Below, in pieces: positions 47,837 to 55,595 of a stretch of 64,000 nucleotides of DNA. Numbering within the stretch: the first letter of the stretch is position 1; each line of letters opens with the position of its first letter. The notes under the pieces were generated by a model. That model did no database searches, was not told the DNA's origin, and saw only the letters and a list, made by a program, of their open reading frames with translations. A program made the translations under genes and the position numbers. The stretch comes from Aquimarina aquimarini (GTDB lineage: Bacteria > Bacteroidota > Bacteroidia > Flavobacteriales > Flavobacteriaceae): positions 124,001 through 188,000 of the forward strand of contig NZ_OMKE01000009.1 in assembly GCF_900299535.1 (NCBI RefSeq), given 5' to 3'.

Positions 47837-47857
47837 GGATCTATAATGTAACAATTA

Positions 47858-48412
47858 TTATATCTTTTCTACTTGCATATAACTAAGTTCTAATGGTGTC
47901 TTTCTTCCGAAAATCTTAACCATTACCTCCAGTTTACGCTTCTCTTCATTTACTTTTTCAACAGAGCCATTGAACCCATTAAATGGGCCATCTATAACTT
48001 TTACTGTTTCTCCTACTGTGTATGGTATAGCAACGTTATCAGTTTTTACTGCCAATTCATCTACTTTACCTAACATTCTATTAATTTCAGATTTTCTTAG
48101 CGGCACAGGATCTCCTCCTTTTACCTCTCCAAGAAACCCTATAACTCCATTAATAGATTTAATAATATGAGGAATTTCTCCTGAAAGGTTTGCTTCTATC
48201 ATAACATACCCAGGAAAATATACTCTTTCTTTGTTTATTTTTTTTCCGTTACGAATCTGTATTACTTTTTCTGTAGGAACAAGGATTTGAGAAACATAAT
48301 CTTCTAATCCCATATGAGCGATTTCTCGTTCGATATAGTCTTTTACTTTATTTTCTTGACCACTTACTGCTCTTACTACGTACCATTTTTTGGTATTATC
48401 TACTTCAGCCAT
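47858..48412 (-). CDS. nusG: Transcription termination/antitermination factor NusG
   Basis: 184 residues. NGN domain (KKWYVVRAVSGQENKVKDYI, VYFPGYVMIEANL) and C-terminal KOW domain (GETVKVIDGPFNGFNGSVEKV). It binds the RNA polymerase clamp and couples transcription to translation through S10. It starts 9 bases after secE. Confidence 0.97.
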   Translation of the reverse strand: MAEVDNTKKWYVVRAVSGQENKVKDYIEREIAHMGLEDYVSQILVPTEKVIQIRNGKKINKERVYFPGYVMIEANLSGEIPHIIKSINGVIGFLGEVKGGDPVPLRKSEINRMLGKVDELAVKTDNVAIPYTVGETVKVIDGPFNGFNGSVEKVNEEKRKLEVMVKIFGRKTPLELSYMQVEKI

Positions 48413-48421
48413 TTTAATTAT

Positions 48422-48619
48422 TTAAGATTTAACTAAAGCAAAGTAATACTCTATCATATTACTAAATACAGTATCAATACCCCAGATCACCAAAGAAAAA
48501 ACAACCGAAAAAATGATCACAACCAAAGTTAGCTTCTGTGCTTCTGCCCAAGGAGTCCAAGTCACATGATTCTTTAACTCATTATATGATTCTGCAATGT
48601 AATTTATTAATCCAGCCAT
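48422..48619 (-). CDS. secE: Preprotein translocase subunit SecE
   Basis: 65 residues, the short single-membrane-helix form. The amphipathic helix (SYNELKNHVTWTPWAEAQKLT) precedes one membrane segment (about 32-52), as in SecE of most non-enteric bacteria. It stabilises SecY in the Sec channel. First gene of the secE-nusG-rplKAJL-rpoBC run. Confidence 0.95.
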   Translation of the reverse strand: MAGLINYIAESYNELKNHVTWTPWAEAQKLTLVVIIFSVVFSLVIWGIDTVFSNMIEYYFALVKS

Positions 48620-48691
48620 CTTATTTATTTTTTAAACACTTCAAAATTCAATACTAAATCTTGACATTGTTATAAAACTTTTACACGAATA

Positions 48692-48722
48692 ACCAGTATA
48701 GTGCAAAAAGCTACATACTGGT
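48692..48722 (-). other. Hairpin in the secE leader
   Basis: An 8-bp stem ACCAGTAT/ATACTGGT (48692-48699 with 48715-48722) extended by inner GT/AC pairs, about 75 bases before secE. No T-tract follows. It may be part of a structured leader controlling the secE-rpoC transcript. Confidence 0.4.
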
Positions 48723-48794
48723 TTGCGATTTGAACAAGTTTTCACTTGACCCTATACTCTATCTATAAGAATACATCGCTTATATTTTCTTCAA

Positions 48795-48822
48795 AAGTGT
48801 TTTCTTAAAAAAGAAAACACTT
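48795..48822 (-). terminator. Terminator after tRNA-Trp
   Basis: A 12-bp perfect stem AAGTGTTTTCTT/AAGAAAACACTT (48795-48806 with 48811-48822), 4-base loop, TTTT on the minus-strand side. It lies 6 bases beyond the tRNA 3' end and separates the tRNA-tuf-tRNA transcript from secE. Confidence 0.75.
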
Positions 48823-48828
48823 AATAAG

Positions 48829-48901
48829 CACGGGTTGAGAGACTCGAACTCCCGACACCTGGTTTTGGAGACCAGTGCTCTACCAACTGAGCTAAACCCG
48901 T
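48829..48901 (-). tRNA. tRNA-Trp (anticodon CCA)
   Basis: 73 bases on minus: acceptor ACGGGTT/AACCCGT, anticodon stem CTGGT/ACCAG with CCA, T-loop TTCGAGT, discriminator G. Placed between tuf and secE, as in many bacteria. Confidence 0.95.
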
Positions 48902-48955
48902 AACATAAGTTAAGGCATTCGTTTTGCGAACACCTTAACTTTATATTTAGTTGTA

Positions 48956-50143
48956 TTAGTCTAAAATTTCAGTTACCTGACCAGCACCTACTGTTCTACC
49001 ACCTTCACGGATCGCAAAACGAAGACCTACATTCATTGCAATTGTTTGGATTAACTCTACAGTAATTGTTAAGTTATCTCCAGGCATTACCATCTCTACT
49101 CCATCAGGTAAAGCAATATTACCAGTTACATCAGTTGTACGTACATAAAACTGTGGACGGTAGTTATTATGGAATGGAGTGTGACGTCCACCTTCTTCTT
49201 TCTTAAGGATATAAACCTCAGCTTTGAATTTTTTATGTGGAGTTACAGATCCTGGCTTAGTAATTACCATTCCACGAGAGATTTGAGTTTTCTCAATACC
49301 TCTTAATAGGATACCTGCATTATCTCCAGCCTCACCTCTATCAAGAATCTGACGGAACATTTCAATACCAGTAATAGTAGAAGTTAACTTCTCAGCTCCC
49401 ATACCGATAATCTCTACAGCATCTCCTGTGTTTGCGATACCAGTCTCAATACGACCAGTTGCAACAGTACCACGACCTGTAATAGAGAATACATCTTCGA
49501 TTGGCATTAAGAAATCTTTATCGATCTCACGTAATGGCTCTTCAATCCAAGCATCTACTTCTTTCATTAATTCTAACACAGTATCAACCCACTTTTGCTC
49601 TCCGTTAAGAGCTCCAAGAGCTGAACCAGAAACAACAGGTCCATTATCTCCATCATACTCATAAAAAGAAAGAAGATCTCTTACTTCCATTTCTACAAGC
49701 TCTAACAACTCCTCATCATCAACCATATCCACTTTATTAAGGAATACAACGATTCTAGGAATACCTACCTGACGTCCTAAAAGGATGTGCTCACGTGTTT
49801 GTGGCATTGGACCATCTGTAGCAGCAACTACCAAGATCGCACCGTCCATTTGAGCAGCACCAGTTACCATGTTCTTTACGTAATCCGCGTGACCTGGACA
49901 GTCAACATGCGCATAGTGACGGTTAGCTGTCTGATACTCTACGTGAGATGTATTAATTGTAATACCTCTTTCTTTTTCTTCAGGAGCATTATCGATAGTA
50001 TCGAAATCTCTCGCTTCAGATAGACCAGCATCTGCTAATACTTTTGTAATTGCAGCAGTTAAAGTTGTTTTACCGTGATCAACGTGTCCAATAGTACCAA
50101 TATTTAAGTGCGGTTTGGAACGATCAAAAGTTTCCTTTGCCAT
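48956..50143 (-). CDS. tuf: Elongation factor Tu
   Basis: 395 residues, standard length. G1 [11 protein letters not shown]3 [13 protein letters not shown]4 [10 protein letters not shown], and [10 protein letters not shown] for G5; domains II and III complete ([29 protein letters not shown]). Delivers aminoacyl-tRNA to the ribosome. It is embedded in a tRNA operon: four tRNA genes upstream and tRNA-Trp downstream, the same order seen around E. coli tufB. Confidence 0.98.
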   Translation of the reverse strand: MAKETFDRSKPHLNIGTIGHVDHGKTTLTAAITKVLADAGLSEARDFDTIDNAPEEKERGITINTSHVEYQTANRHYAHVDCPGHADYVKNMVTGAAQMDGAILVVAATDGPMPQTREHILLGRQVGIPRIVVFLNKVDMVDDEELLELVEMEVRDLLSFYEYDGDNGPVVSGSALGALNGEQKWVDTVLELMKEVDAWIEEPLREIDKDFLMPIEDVFSITGRGTVATGRIETGIANTGDAVEIIGMGAEKLTSTITGIEMFRQILDRGEAGDNAGILLRGIEKTQISRGMVITKPGSVTPHKKFKAEVYILKKEEGGRHTPFHNNYRPQFYVRTTDVTGNIALPDGVEMVMPGDNLTITVELIQTIAMNVGLRFAIREGGRTVGAGQVTEILD

Positions 50144-50203
50144 AATTAATTTATTTAATCTTAGTTATATATTAGTGTTCAATTTATAAAATCCTGAACC
50201 TAG

Positions 50204-50275
50204 AGCCAATGACGAGATTTGAACTCGTGACCTCTTCCTTACCAAGGAAACGCTCTACCCCTGAGCTACACCGGC
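50204..50275 (-). tRNA. tRNA-Thr (anticodon GGT)
   Basis: 72 bases on minus: acceptor GCCGGTG/CATTGGC with two G-U pairs, anticodon loop TTGGTAA, T-loop TTCAAAT. The last tRNA before tuf, 60 bases upstream of its start codon. Confidence 0.93.
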
Positions 50276-50518
50276 TTTTTAATGAGTACAATGAAAAATC
50301 AGAGCACTTTCGTTGTTTATGAAGAAAGAAATCTGATCAATCATTACATCTATGTTAAAAATCCAATCTCAACCAGAAATAATCAAGATTTGCTCTATTT
50401 TTAGAACTGAAAAATGAATCCATATAAGAATTCATTTAACACAAGTTTTATACCTGTTCCTTAATAAATCACATAACTTACAAAACACATTACATGACAC
50501 ATTAAAGGAAATTCCTAG

Positions 50519-50591
50519 AGCGGGAGACCGGGTTCGAACCGGCGACATTCAGCTTGGAAGGCTGACGCTCTACCAACTGAGCTACTCCCGC
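50519..50591 (-). tRNA. tRNA-Gly (anticodon TCC)
   Basis: 73 bases on minus: acceptor GCGGGAG/CTCCCGC, anticodon loop TTCCAAG-type reading TCC, T-loop TTCGAAC, discriminator T. The 243 bases between it and tRNA-Thr(GGT) hold no gene I can see. Confidence 0.94.
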
Positions 50592-50650
50592 ATTTTAAAG
50601 TTTAAAAAACACACTTTATTTTCAGCATATTTTAACTTTAAAATTTTTAG

Positions 50651-50732
<82 letters not shown>

Positions 50733-50863
50733 AAAATGATAAATTCAATATTTTACTTGATGAACATTTTCTGAATTTGAGACCGCAAAAATAGTCATTT
50801 ATTTTACAATTCAAAATTCTATTTAAAAAGTTTCAAAATTATTTCATTTTTAAACTTTTTAAG

Positions 50864-50937
50864 AGCCGATGGAGGGACTCGAACCCACGACCTGCTGATT
50901 ACAAATCAGCTGCTCTAGCCAGCTGAGCTACATCGGC
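50864..50937 (-). tRNA. tRNA-Thr (anticodon TGT), second copy
   Basis: 74 bases on minus, first tRNA of the tuf operon. Same as the tRNA at 26432-26505 except position 7 and its partner: acceptor GCCGATG/CATCGGC here, GCCGATA/TATCGGC there. The change from A-T to G-C keeps the pair, as expected for a functional RNA. Confidence 0.94.
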
Positions 50938-50964
50938 TTTTCATCATGTTTTAGAACATAAAAA

Positions 50965-50986
50965 AGTCCGCTATTTCTAACGGACT
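50965..50986 (-). terminator. hpf terminator overlapping the tRNA-tuf promoter start
   Basis: A 6-bp stem AGTCCG/CGGACT (50965-50970 with 50981-50986), 10-base loop, then T7 on the minus strand. It ends the hpf transcript. The predicted start site of the tRNA-tuf operon falls within its first stem arm. Confidence 0.65.
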
Positions 50987-50987
50987 G

Positions 50988-51018
50988 CAAATGTATATAA
51001 TCTTATTTGTTTCACAAA
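50988..51018 (-). promoter_or_regulatory. Promoter of the tRNA-tuf operon
   Basis: On the minus strand TTTG (51018-51015), exactly 19 bases, then TACATTTG (50995-50988): full matches to both Bacteroidota elements. The start site should fall about 5-7 bases on, near 50981-50983, and the first tRNA begins at 50937. Confidence 0.75.
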
Positions 51019-51039
51019 ACTATTTTTGAAAAAAAATAA

Positions 51040-51342
51040 TCAAAAATGTGCATTTAATTTTTCTTTACGTTTCCTCAACTGCCTCTCTAATGAACTAACA
51101 CACTCATCCACACCTTCTTCAAAAGATTTATTGATTTTTTTAATCATAAACTCATCTCCAGGCACGCTTAATAAAATTTCTGTAATTTTATTCTCTTTAC
51201 CACTTGTATTCATAACTTTTAAAAATACATCAGCATGAATTATTCGATCAAAATGGTTTTCTAACTTGTCTAATTTAGTCTGGATAAAACCCACCAACTT
51301 CTGGTCTACATTAAAATTTACGGATTGCAAGTTCACTTTCAT
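51040..51342 (-). CDS. hpf: Ribosome hibernation-promoting factor (HPF/RaiA family)
   Basis: 100 residues, short form without the long C-terminal dimerisation domain. MKVNLQSVNFNVDQKLVGFIQTKL and the beta-alpha fold with LERQLRKRKEKLN fit the family, which binds the 30S A/P-site region and silences ribosomes in stationary phase. It lies between xerC and the tRNA-tuf operon. Confidence 0.9.
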   Translation of the reverse strand: MKVNLQSVNFNVDQKLVGFIQTKLDKLENHFDRIIHADVFLKVMNTSGKENKITEILLSVPGDEFMIKKINKSFEEGVDECVSSLERQLRKRKEKLNAHF

Positions 51343-51410
51343 AGGTTGTCATTTTAATTTATTGAACAAAATTTTAAGCTATAAGAGACAAATAATTCTA
51401 ATACATAGAT

Positions 51411-52301
51411 CTACTTTTTATTCCTTGGATGCGATTGCTTATACACTTTTGTTAATTGCGCCATACTATGATGCGTATATATTTGCGTAGCAGCTAAGCT
51501 AGAATGACCAAGCAATTCTTTTACAGCATTAAGATTTGCACCTTCATTAAGCAAATGCGTTGCAAAAGAATGCCTTAGTATATGTGGACTCTTTTTTACT
51601 TTTGAAGATGCCTTACTAAAATAACTATTTACAATACGATACACAAGTGTTTCATAGATTTTAACTCCTTTTTTTGTCAAAAGCAAAAAACTAGTATCAC
51701 CACCATTAACAACGTCAGATCTCACAAGCAAATACCTCTTTAATGTATCACAAACTGTAGCTAAAAGTGGCAAAAATCTCTCTTTATTGCGTTTACCTAA
51801 GACTTTTATCTGCTTCCCCTCTATATCAATATCACTAATCTTAAGATCTACCAACTCTATTCTACGGATACCGGTAGCATAAAAAAGCTCAACAATCAAC
51901 CTATCTCTTATACTTTCAAAATCTTGATGATCAGTCAATGCATCTAAAACACTTTCCACTTCTTCTTCAGAAAAAGGTATTTGAAGTTTTTTTGACACCT
52001 TTAGCGCTTGATGTTTTGCCAAAGGGTTTTTTTCTATCTGCTCTGTTTTCAACAGAAACTTATAATATGTCTTAAGCGAAGATACTTTCCTATTGATCGT
52101 TCTATTTGAAACCCCTTTATCAACAAGATAAACGATCCAAGGTCTAATCTGAACATAATTAGCTTTTACTATATCAGAAACACTATATTCTTTTTCATAG
52201 AAATCTAAAAAAGACAACAAATCAGCCTTATACGCAGTAACAGTATGTGTAGAGTATTTTTTCTCTAAAAGCAAGTATTCAATAAATTCAGATATAAACA
52301 T
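51411..52301 (-). CDS. xerC: Tyrosine recombinase XerC/XerD family
   Basis: 296 residues from ATG 52301 (MFISEFIEYLLLEKKYSTHT); the reading from 52322 would start inside the terminator hairpin. All catalytic residues of the family are present: R146 (ATGIRRIEL), K170, H240-x-x-R243 (PHILRHSFATHL), H266 (LGHSSLAATQ) and the nucleophile Y275. Xer recombinases resolve chromosome dimers at dif; whether this is XerC or XerD cannot be settled from one gene. It follows rpsU. Confidence 0.9.
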   Translation of the reverse strand: MFISEFIEYLLLEKKYSTHTVTAYKADLLSFLDFYEKEYSVSDIVKANYVQIRPWIVYLVDKGVSNRTINRKVSSLKTYYKFLLKTEQIEKNPLAKHQALKVSKKLQIPFSEEEVESVLDALTDHQDFESIRDRLIVELFYATGIRRIELVDLKISDIDIEGKQIKVLGKRNKERFLPLLATVCDTLKRYLLVRSDVVNGGDTSFLLLTKKGVKIYETLVYRIVNSYFSKASSKVKKSPHILRHSFATHLLNEGANLNAVKELLGHSSLAATQIYTHHSMAQLTKVYKQSHPRNKK

Positions 52302-52350
52302 AAAAAAACCGTTAGAAAACAAAAATATAAAACTTTTGTTACCCTAACGG
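52302..52350 (-). terminator. rpsU terminator / xerC attenuator
   Basis: On the minus strand a two-part stem: CCGTTAG/CTAACGG (52344-52350 with 52309-52315) and inner TTTTGTT/AACAAAA pairs, followed by an uninterrupted T-tract (52308-52302) that ends at the xerC ATG (52301). It ends rpsU transcripts and must be passed by any rpsU-xerC read-through. Confidence 0.75.
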
Positions 52351-52427
52351 TTAAAATTTATACTGAAAAACGGTATCTCGTTCTTTATTTACATAAAGAA
52401 ACTCTAAAAAGACATCGTTATTTACTT

Positions 52428-52622
52428 TTAAATTTCTTCTTGATCTCTTAAGTGCTGAATATATTGCGCTTTTTGAACTTGAGCTCTTCTTTCAACAGAA
52501 GGCTTTGAAAATGCTTGTCGCTTACGCAACTGACGCATTGTTCCTGTTCGATCAAATTTACGTTTAAAGCGTTTTAACGCTCTATCTATATTTTCTCCGT
52601 CTTTAACTGGTATAATTAACAT
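52428..52622 (-). CDS. rpsU: 30S ribosomal protein bS21
   Basis: 64 residues. MLIIPVKDGENIDRALKRFK and the Arg/Lys-rich helices with RKRQAFSKPSVERRAQ are typical. bS21 sits next to the 16S 3' end; in Flavobacteriia it helps hide the anti-Shine-Dalgarno, which explains why most genes lack one. This gene itself has a perfect Shine-Dalgarno and a full promoter, fitting autoregulation. Confidence 0.96.
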   Translation of the reverse strand: MLIIPVKDGENIDRALKRFKRKFDRTGTMRQLRKRQAFSKPSVERRAQVQKAQYIQHLRDQEEI

Positions 52623-52627
52623 AGTGG

Positions 52628-52637
52628 CACCTCCTTT
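52628..52637 (-). promoter_or_regulatory. Strong Shine-Dalgarno of rpsU
   Basis: AAAGGAGGTG on the minus strand, with GGAGG seven bases before the ATG. AAGGAGGTG pairs with nine bases of the usual 16S rRNA 3' end. I see no comparable site before the other starts I examined. Published work on Flavobacterium johnsoniae links such a site on rpsU to feedback by bS21 on ribosomes. Confidence 0.9.
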
Positions 52638-52657
52638 CTTTAGAAATAATTAGGGTG

Positions 52658-52687
52658 CAAATATAGTACAAAACTATTACCCACAAA
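52658..52687 (-). promoter_or_regulatory. rpsU promoter
   Basis: TTTG (52687-52684), 18 bases, TATATTTG (52665-52658) on the minus strand: full consensus. The start site near 52652 gives a leader of about 30 bases carrying the Shine-Dalgarno. Confidence 0.75.
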
Positions 52688-52711
52688 GCTTTCCTTTAAT
52701 AATATTTATTT

Positions 52712-54082
52712 TTATTTGAGAGACCATACAGAATACCCTCTTGGTGGTGCTTGAATTTTAACCCACTTACCTGCTTGTGTTGTTGGTTGCCAGCTGGAAT
52801 GTCCTGTATAATCTTTGATAACCTTGCTAGACCAATTTGTTTGAATCCACCTTTCTTGCCATAAATCTGAATTATTTATGTACACTACAAGCCCATTACT
52901 GCCTCCTACCCCATTTCTTCTTGCTATATATTCATCATTATCTGTCCACAGGTTTGTTGTGTTTCCTTCTGCCAGATTATTATGAATCCAAATTAGGTTA
53001 TTCATCTTACTTTTATCCAACCAATGCTCATAATCTCTATAAAAAATCGCTGGATATCCTTCATGAGTAAGAATATAAGCGTATGCTAAGATTTTGTTAC
53101 TAATTATTTCATCTGTATCATGATTTGCTACAAAAGTAACAGCTCTGGTTGCATTTCTTTTCCATAACATATCATCACTAAGTGCATTTAGGTTATTTCC
53201 AGTAAATGCATCTTTCATTCTATAATAGCATGCAAAATCAAATGCTGACATTTGAGCTTCTTTGGTCCACCACGCTAATGTATTTACATTACTATCCCAA
53301 TATTCTCCAACCGCAAATCCCCCTACTGCTTGATTAAATTCTTTTGCCACCCAAGGCTCAAAGCCTTTGACATAATCAAATCTCCAACCATCAAACTTCA
53401 TTGTATTTTTATAATACTTGGCTACAGAGTTTGGTTTTTTCCATAACCAATCCTGAACATAGCTTTTACGATGAGACAAATCTGCAAATCCTCCAAAAAC
53501 ACCAGTATCGTTTGTATAAAGATCATTTGGATGAAAATCATATTGACTTCTTTCAAACAATCCAGACATTGGGTTATAATCTGTGTAGGTATTGGTTCCT
53601 GTAAAAATATTCATCTCTAAATCACCACCGCTATTATGATTAATGACAATATCAGCAATTACACTCAATCTATTATTATGGGCAGCGGTCACTAATGCTT
53701 CTAATTCTGACTTTGAACCAAATCGGGTTTCAATACTTCCCATTTGATCATACTCTCCAAAATCATAATAATCAAACGGATCATATCCCATAGAAAAGGG
53801 TCCGTTTTGTGCCTTGCTAACTGGAGGTAACCAGATTGCATCAATTCCCACATTACTCCAATCATCAACTTTTCCTTTAACAACATTCCACCATGTACCT
53901 CCTGCAGGAACATCCCAATAAAAAGCTTGCATCATCACTCCTGTTCCTATTTGTTTTAATGCTTTTGAAGAAATTTCTTTTTGCTGATCTCTTACCCCTT
54001 GACCTACTACTTCATCTCTGCTACAACTTGCTAGTAAAAAAACAATCACAAGTAATCTATAAAAATTTGTGCTACTTCTCAT
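52712..54082 (-). CDS. Alpha-amylase lipoprotein, GH13 (resembling subfamily 7)
   Basis: 456 residues. Lipoprotein signal with Cys20 (VFLLASC). The GH13 barrel carries nucleophile D236 (GWRFDYVKG), acid/base E260 (FAVGEYWDS) and transition-state D322 (FVANHDTDE). Stretches such as MQAFYWDVP, IWLPPVSKA, GYDPFDYYDFGEYDQ, ETRFGSKSEL and IFYRDYEHWLDK match, from memory, the Thermococcus/Pyrococcus amylases of GH13_7 rather than the usual bacterial subfamilies. Likely surface-exposed starch or glycogen degradation. A perfect LacI-type operator lies 65 bases upstream; no susCD pair is adjacent. Confidence 0.9.
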   Translation of the reverse strand: MRSSTNFYRLLVIVFLLASCSRDEVVGQGVRDQQKEISSKALKQIGTGVMMQAFYWDVPAGGTWWNVVKGKVDDWSNVGIDAIWLPPVSKAQNGPFSMGYDPFDYYDFGEYDQMGSIETRFGSKSELEALVTAAHNNRLSVIADIVINHNSGGDLEMNIFTGTNTYTDYNPMSGLFERSQYDFHPNDLYTNDTGVFGGFADLSHRKSYVQDWLWKKPNSVAKYYKNTMKFDGWRFDYVKGFEPWVAKEFNQAVGGFAVGEYWDSNVNTLAWWTKEAQMSAFDFACYYRMKDAFTGNNLNALSDDMLWKRNATRAVTFVANHDTDEIISNKILAYAYILTHEGYPAIFYRDYEHWLDKSKMNNLIWIHNNLAEGNTTNLWTDNDEYIARRNGVGGSNGLVVYINNSDLWQERWIQTNWSSKVIKDYTGHSSWQPTTQAGKWVKIQAPPRGYSVWSLK

Positions 54083-54112
54083 AATTAATGTTTACGTTAT
54101 TTTTATAACAAA

Positions 54113-54144
54113 TTAGGTATTTTGAAAACATCCAAAATACCTAA
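54113..54144 (-). other. Hairpin in the amylase leader
   Basis: A 12-bp perfect stem TTAGGTATTTTG/CAAAATACCTAA (54113-54124 with 54133-54144), 8-base loop, between the operator and the gene. On the minus strand TTTGTTAT follows, too poor in T for a clear terminator; it may be an attenuator, or a further operator half-site pair. Confidence 0.55.
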
Positions 54145-54146
54145 GA

Positions 54147-54170
54147 TAACACGCAAACGTTTGCGTGTTA
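54147..54170. promoter_or_regulatory. LacI-family-type operator of the amylase gene
   Basis: A 24-bp perfect palindrome centred on 54158/54159, with core ACGCAAACGTTTGCGT. The central CG with flanking GCAAAC/GTTTGC is the classic site of LacI/GalR-family regulators. It is 65 bases upstream of the amylase start. No lacI-type gene lies within the window, so the regulator acts from elsewhere. Confidence 0.8.
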
Positions 54171-54186
54171 ATAAAACTGTAAACAT

Positions 54187-54214
54187 TATTGTTTTTTACT
54201 AGTAAAAAACAATA
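54187..54214. repeat. Perfect 28-bp palindrome upstream of the amylase operator
   Basis: Centred on 54200/54201 with core TTTTTTACTAGTAAAAAA. It lies 16 bases beyond the LacI-type operator. It may be a second operator (different core), or the terminator or cruciform of a short transcript; no gene ends here from the right, as the acyl-CoA dehydrogenase gene ends at 54289 on minus, so it could be that gene's terminator. Confidence 0.65.
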
Positions 54215-54288
54215 TTTAATTATCTACCAACTAAAAGTTCATATAGATTCATCGATCATTATAGTATTACACGAAATTAAAAAACACA

Positions 54289-55458
54289 TTACTTGGTCGC
54301 TGCTTTGTATTCTTTTTTGTCAATTATTATTTTGGCAATAATCTCTCTTAATATTTCAGAAGTACCTCCTCCTATTGGCCCAAGTCTACTATCTCTAAGT
54401 AATCTTGCCATAGGATATTCTTCCATATAACCATAACCTCCAAGCAACTGAAGGCATTTATATATAGCCTCATCTGCAATTTTGGTAGAAAGTAATTTTG
54501 ACATACTTGCTTCTTTAACTACATATTGTCCTTGATCAAGGCGTTTTGCCACAGAATAATTAAATTCTTTACACATTTCTACTTCACTTGCTATATCTGC
54601 AACGGTATGTCTTAATACTTGAAATTTATCTATGGTTTTTCCAAATGCTTCTCTTTCTGAGATATATTGTATTGCATATTCTAATGCATATTCAGTACGT
54701 GCGTGGGCATTTACCCCCATTATCAATCTCTCGAGGGCAAAATGTTGCATAATATATGAAAAGCCTTTATTTTCTTCTCCCATCAAATTATGGGCAGGAA
54801 TTTTTACATTATCAAAAGCAATTTCTCCTGTATCAGAAGCTTTCCACCCAAGTTTTTCTAATTTGGTAGCAGAAACTCCTGGGGTATCTCTATCTATTAC
54901 AAAAATACTTATCCCTTTATTTCCTAGTTCTGGGTTTGTTTTTGCTGCAATAACCAAATAATCACTATACACCCCATTGGTTATAAATGTTTTTGATCCA
55001 TTAATTATATAGTGATCTCCTTCTTTTACCGCGGTAGTTCTCATTCCCGCAACGTCAGAACCTCCAAAGGGCTCTGTTATCCCTAAACAACCAATTTTAT
55101 CTCCAGATATACTAGGTCTTAAATACTCTTCTTTAATCCTGTGATCTCCTTCTTTATTAAGGTGAGTCATCGCTAAATATGCATGTGCCCACATCGCAGC
55201 TGCAAAGCCTCCTGAATTAATCCTCTGTAATTCTTCTAGAAATATAACAGTATAAAAAAGATCTAATTCAAGTCCTCCATAAGCTTCGGGATATGCAATC
55301 CCAAAATATCCCATTTCACCAAACTTCTTCCAAATAAATCGATCGATATCTCCAGTCTTCTCCCATTTATCTATATGTGGAGTGACTTCTTTTTTCAGAA
55401 ATTCTCTAAGGCTTTGTCTAAATAATTCGTGTTCTTCTGTAAAATACATACTATTCAT
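54289..55458 (-). CDS. Acyl-CoA dehydrogenase
   Basis: 389 residues from ATG 55458 (MNSMYFTEEHELFRQ); an ATG at 55449 is possible, and TTG 55470 unlikely. FAD-binding signature GCLGITEPFGGSDVAGMR, TxFITNG (SKTFITNGVYSD), and the C-terminal domain with QLLGGYGYMEEYPMARLLRD and the GTSEILREIIAK end. It oxidises acyl-CoA to enoyl-CoA with ETF as electron acceptor; chain-length or branched-chain specificity is not readable. The gene stands alone, with no beta-oxidation partners adjacent. Confidence 0.9.
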   Translation of the reverse strand: MNSMYFTEEHELFRQSLREFLKKEVTPHIDKWEKTGDIDRFIWKKFGEMGYFGIAYPEAYGGLELDLFYTVIFLEELQRINSGGFAAAMWAHAYLAMTHLNKEGDHRIKEEYLRPSISGDKIGCLGITEPFGGSDVAGMRTTAVKEGDHYIINGSKTFITNGVYSDYLVIAAKTNPELGNKGISIFVIDRDTPGVSATKLEKLGWKASDTGEIAFDNVKIPAHNLMGEENKGFSYIMQHFALERLIMGVNAHARTEYALEYAIQYISEREAFGKTIDKFQVLRHTVADIASEVEMCKEFNYSVAKRLDQGQYVVKEASMSKLLSTKIADEAIYKCLQLLGGYGYMEEYPMARLLRDSRLGPIGGGTSEILREIIAKIIIDKKEYKAATK

Positions 55459-55595
55459 ATGATAACTCAACGTTTTTTAGTTAACATATCACTGTGTACA
55501 ATGATTATTCAAACCATATAACAAACCTACTTCTAATTAAAGTAAGAATCATTAAGTAAAGGGTTATCAGAATTCACAGCAATTTTTTCCAATTC

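Noticed and set aside
51411..52301. XerC as a mobile-element integrase
   Set aside because: It lies in the core rpsU-xerC-hpf order and has the length and motifs of the housekeeping Xer proteins.
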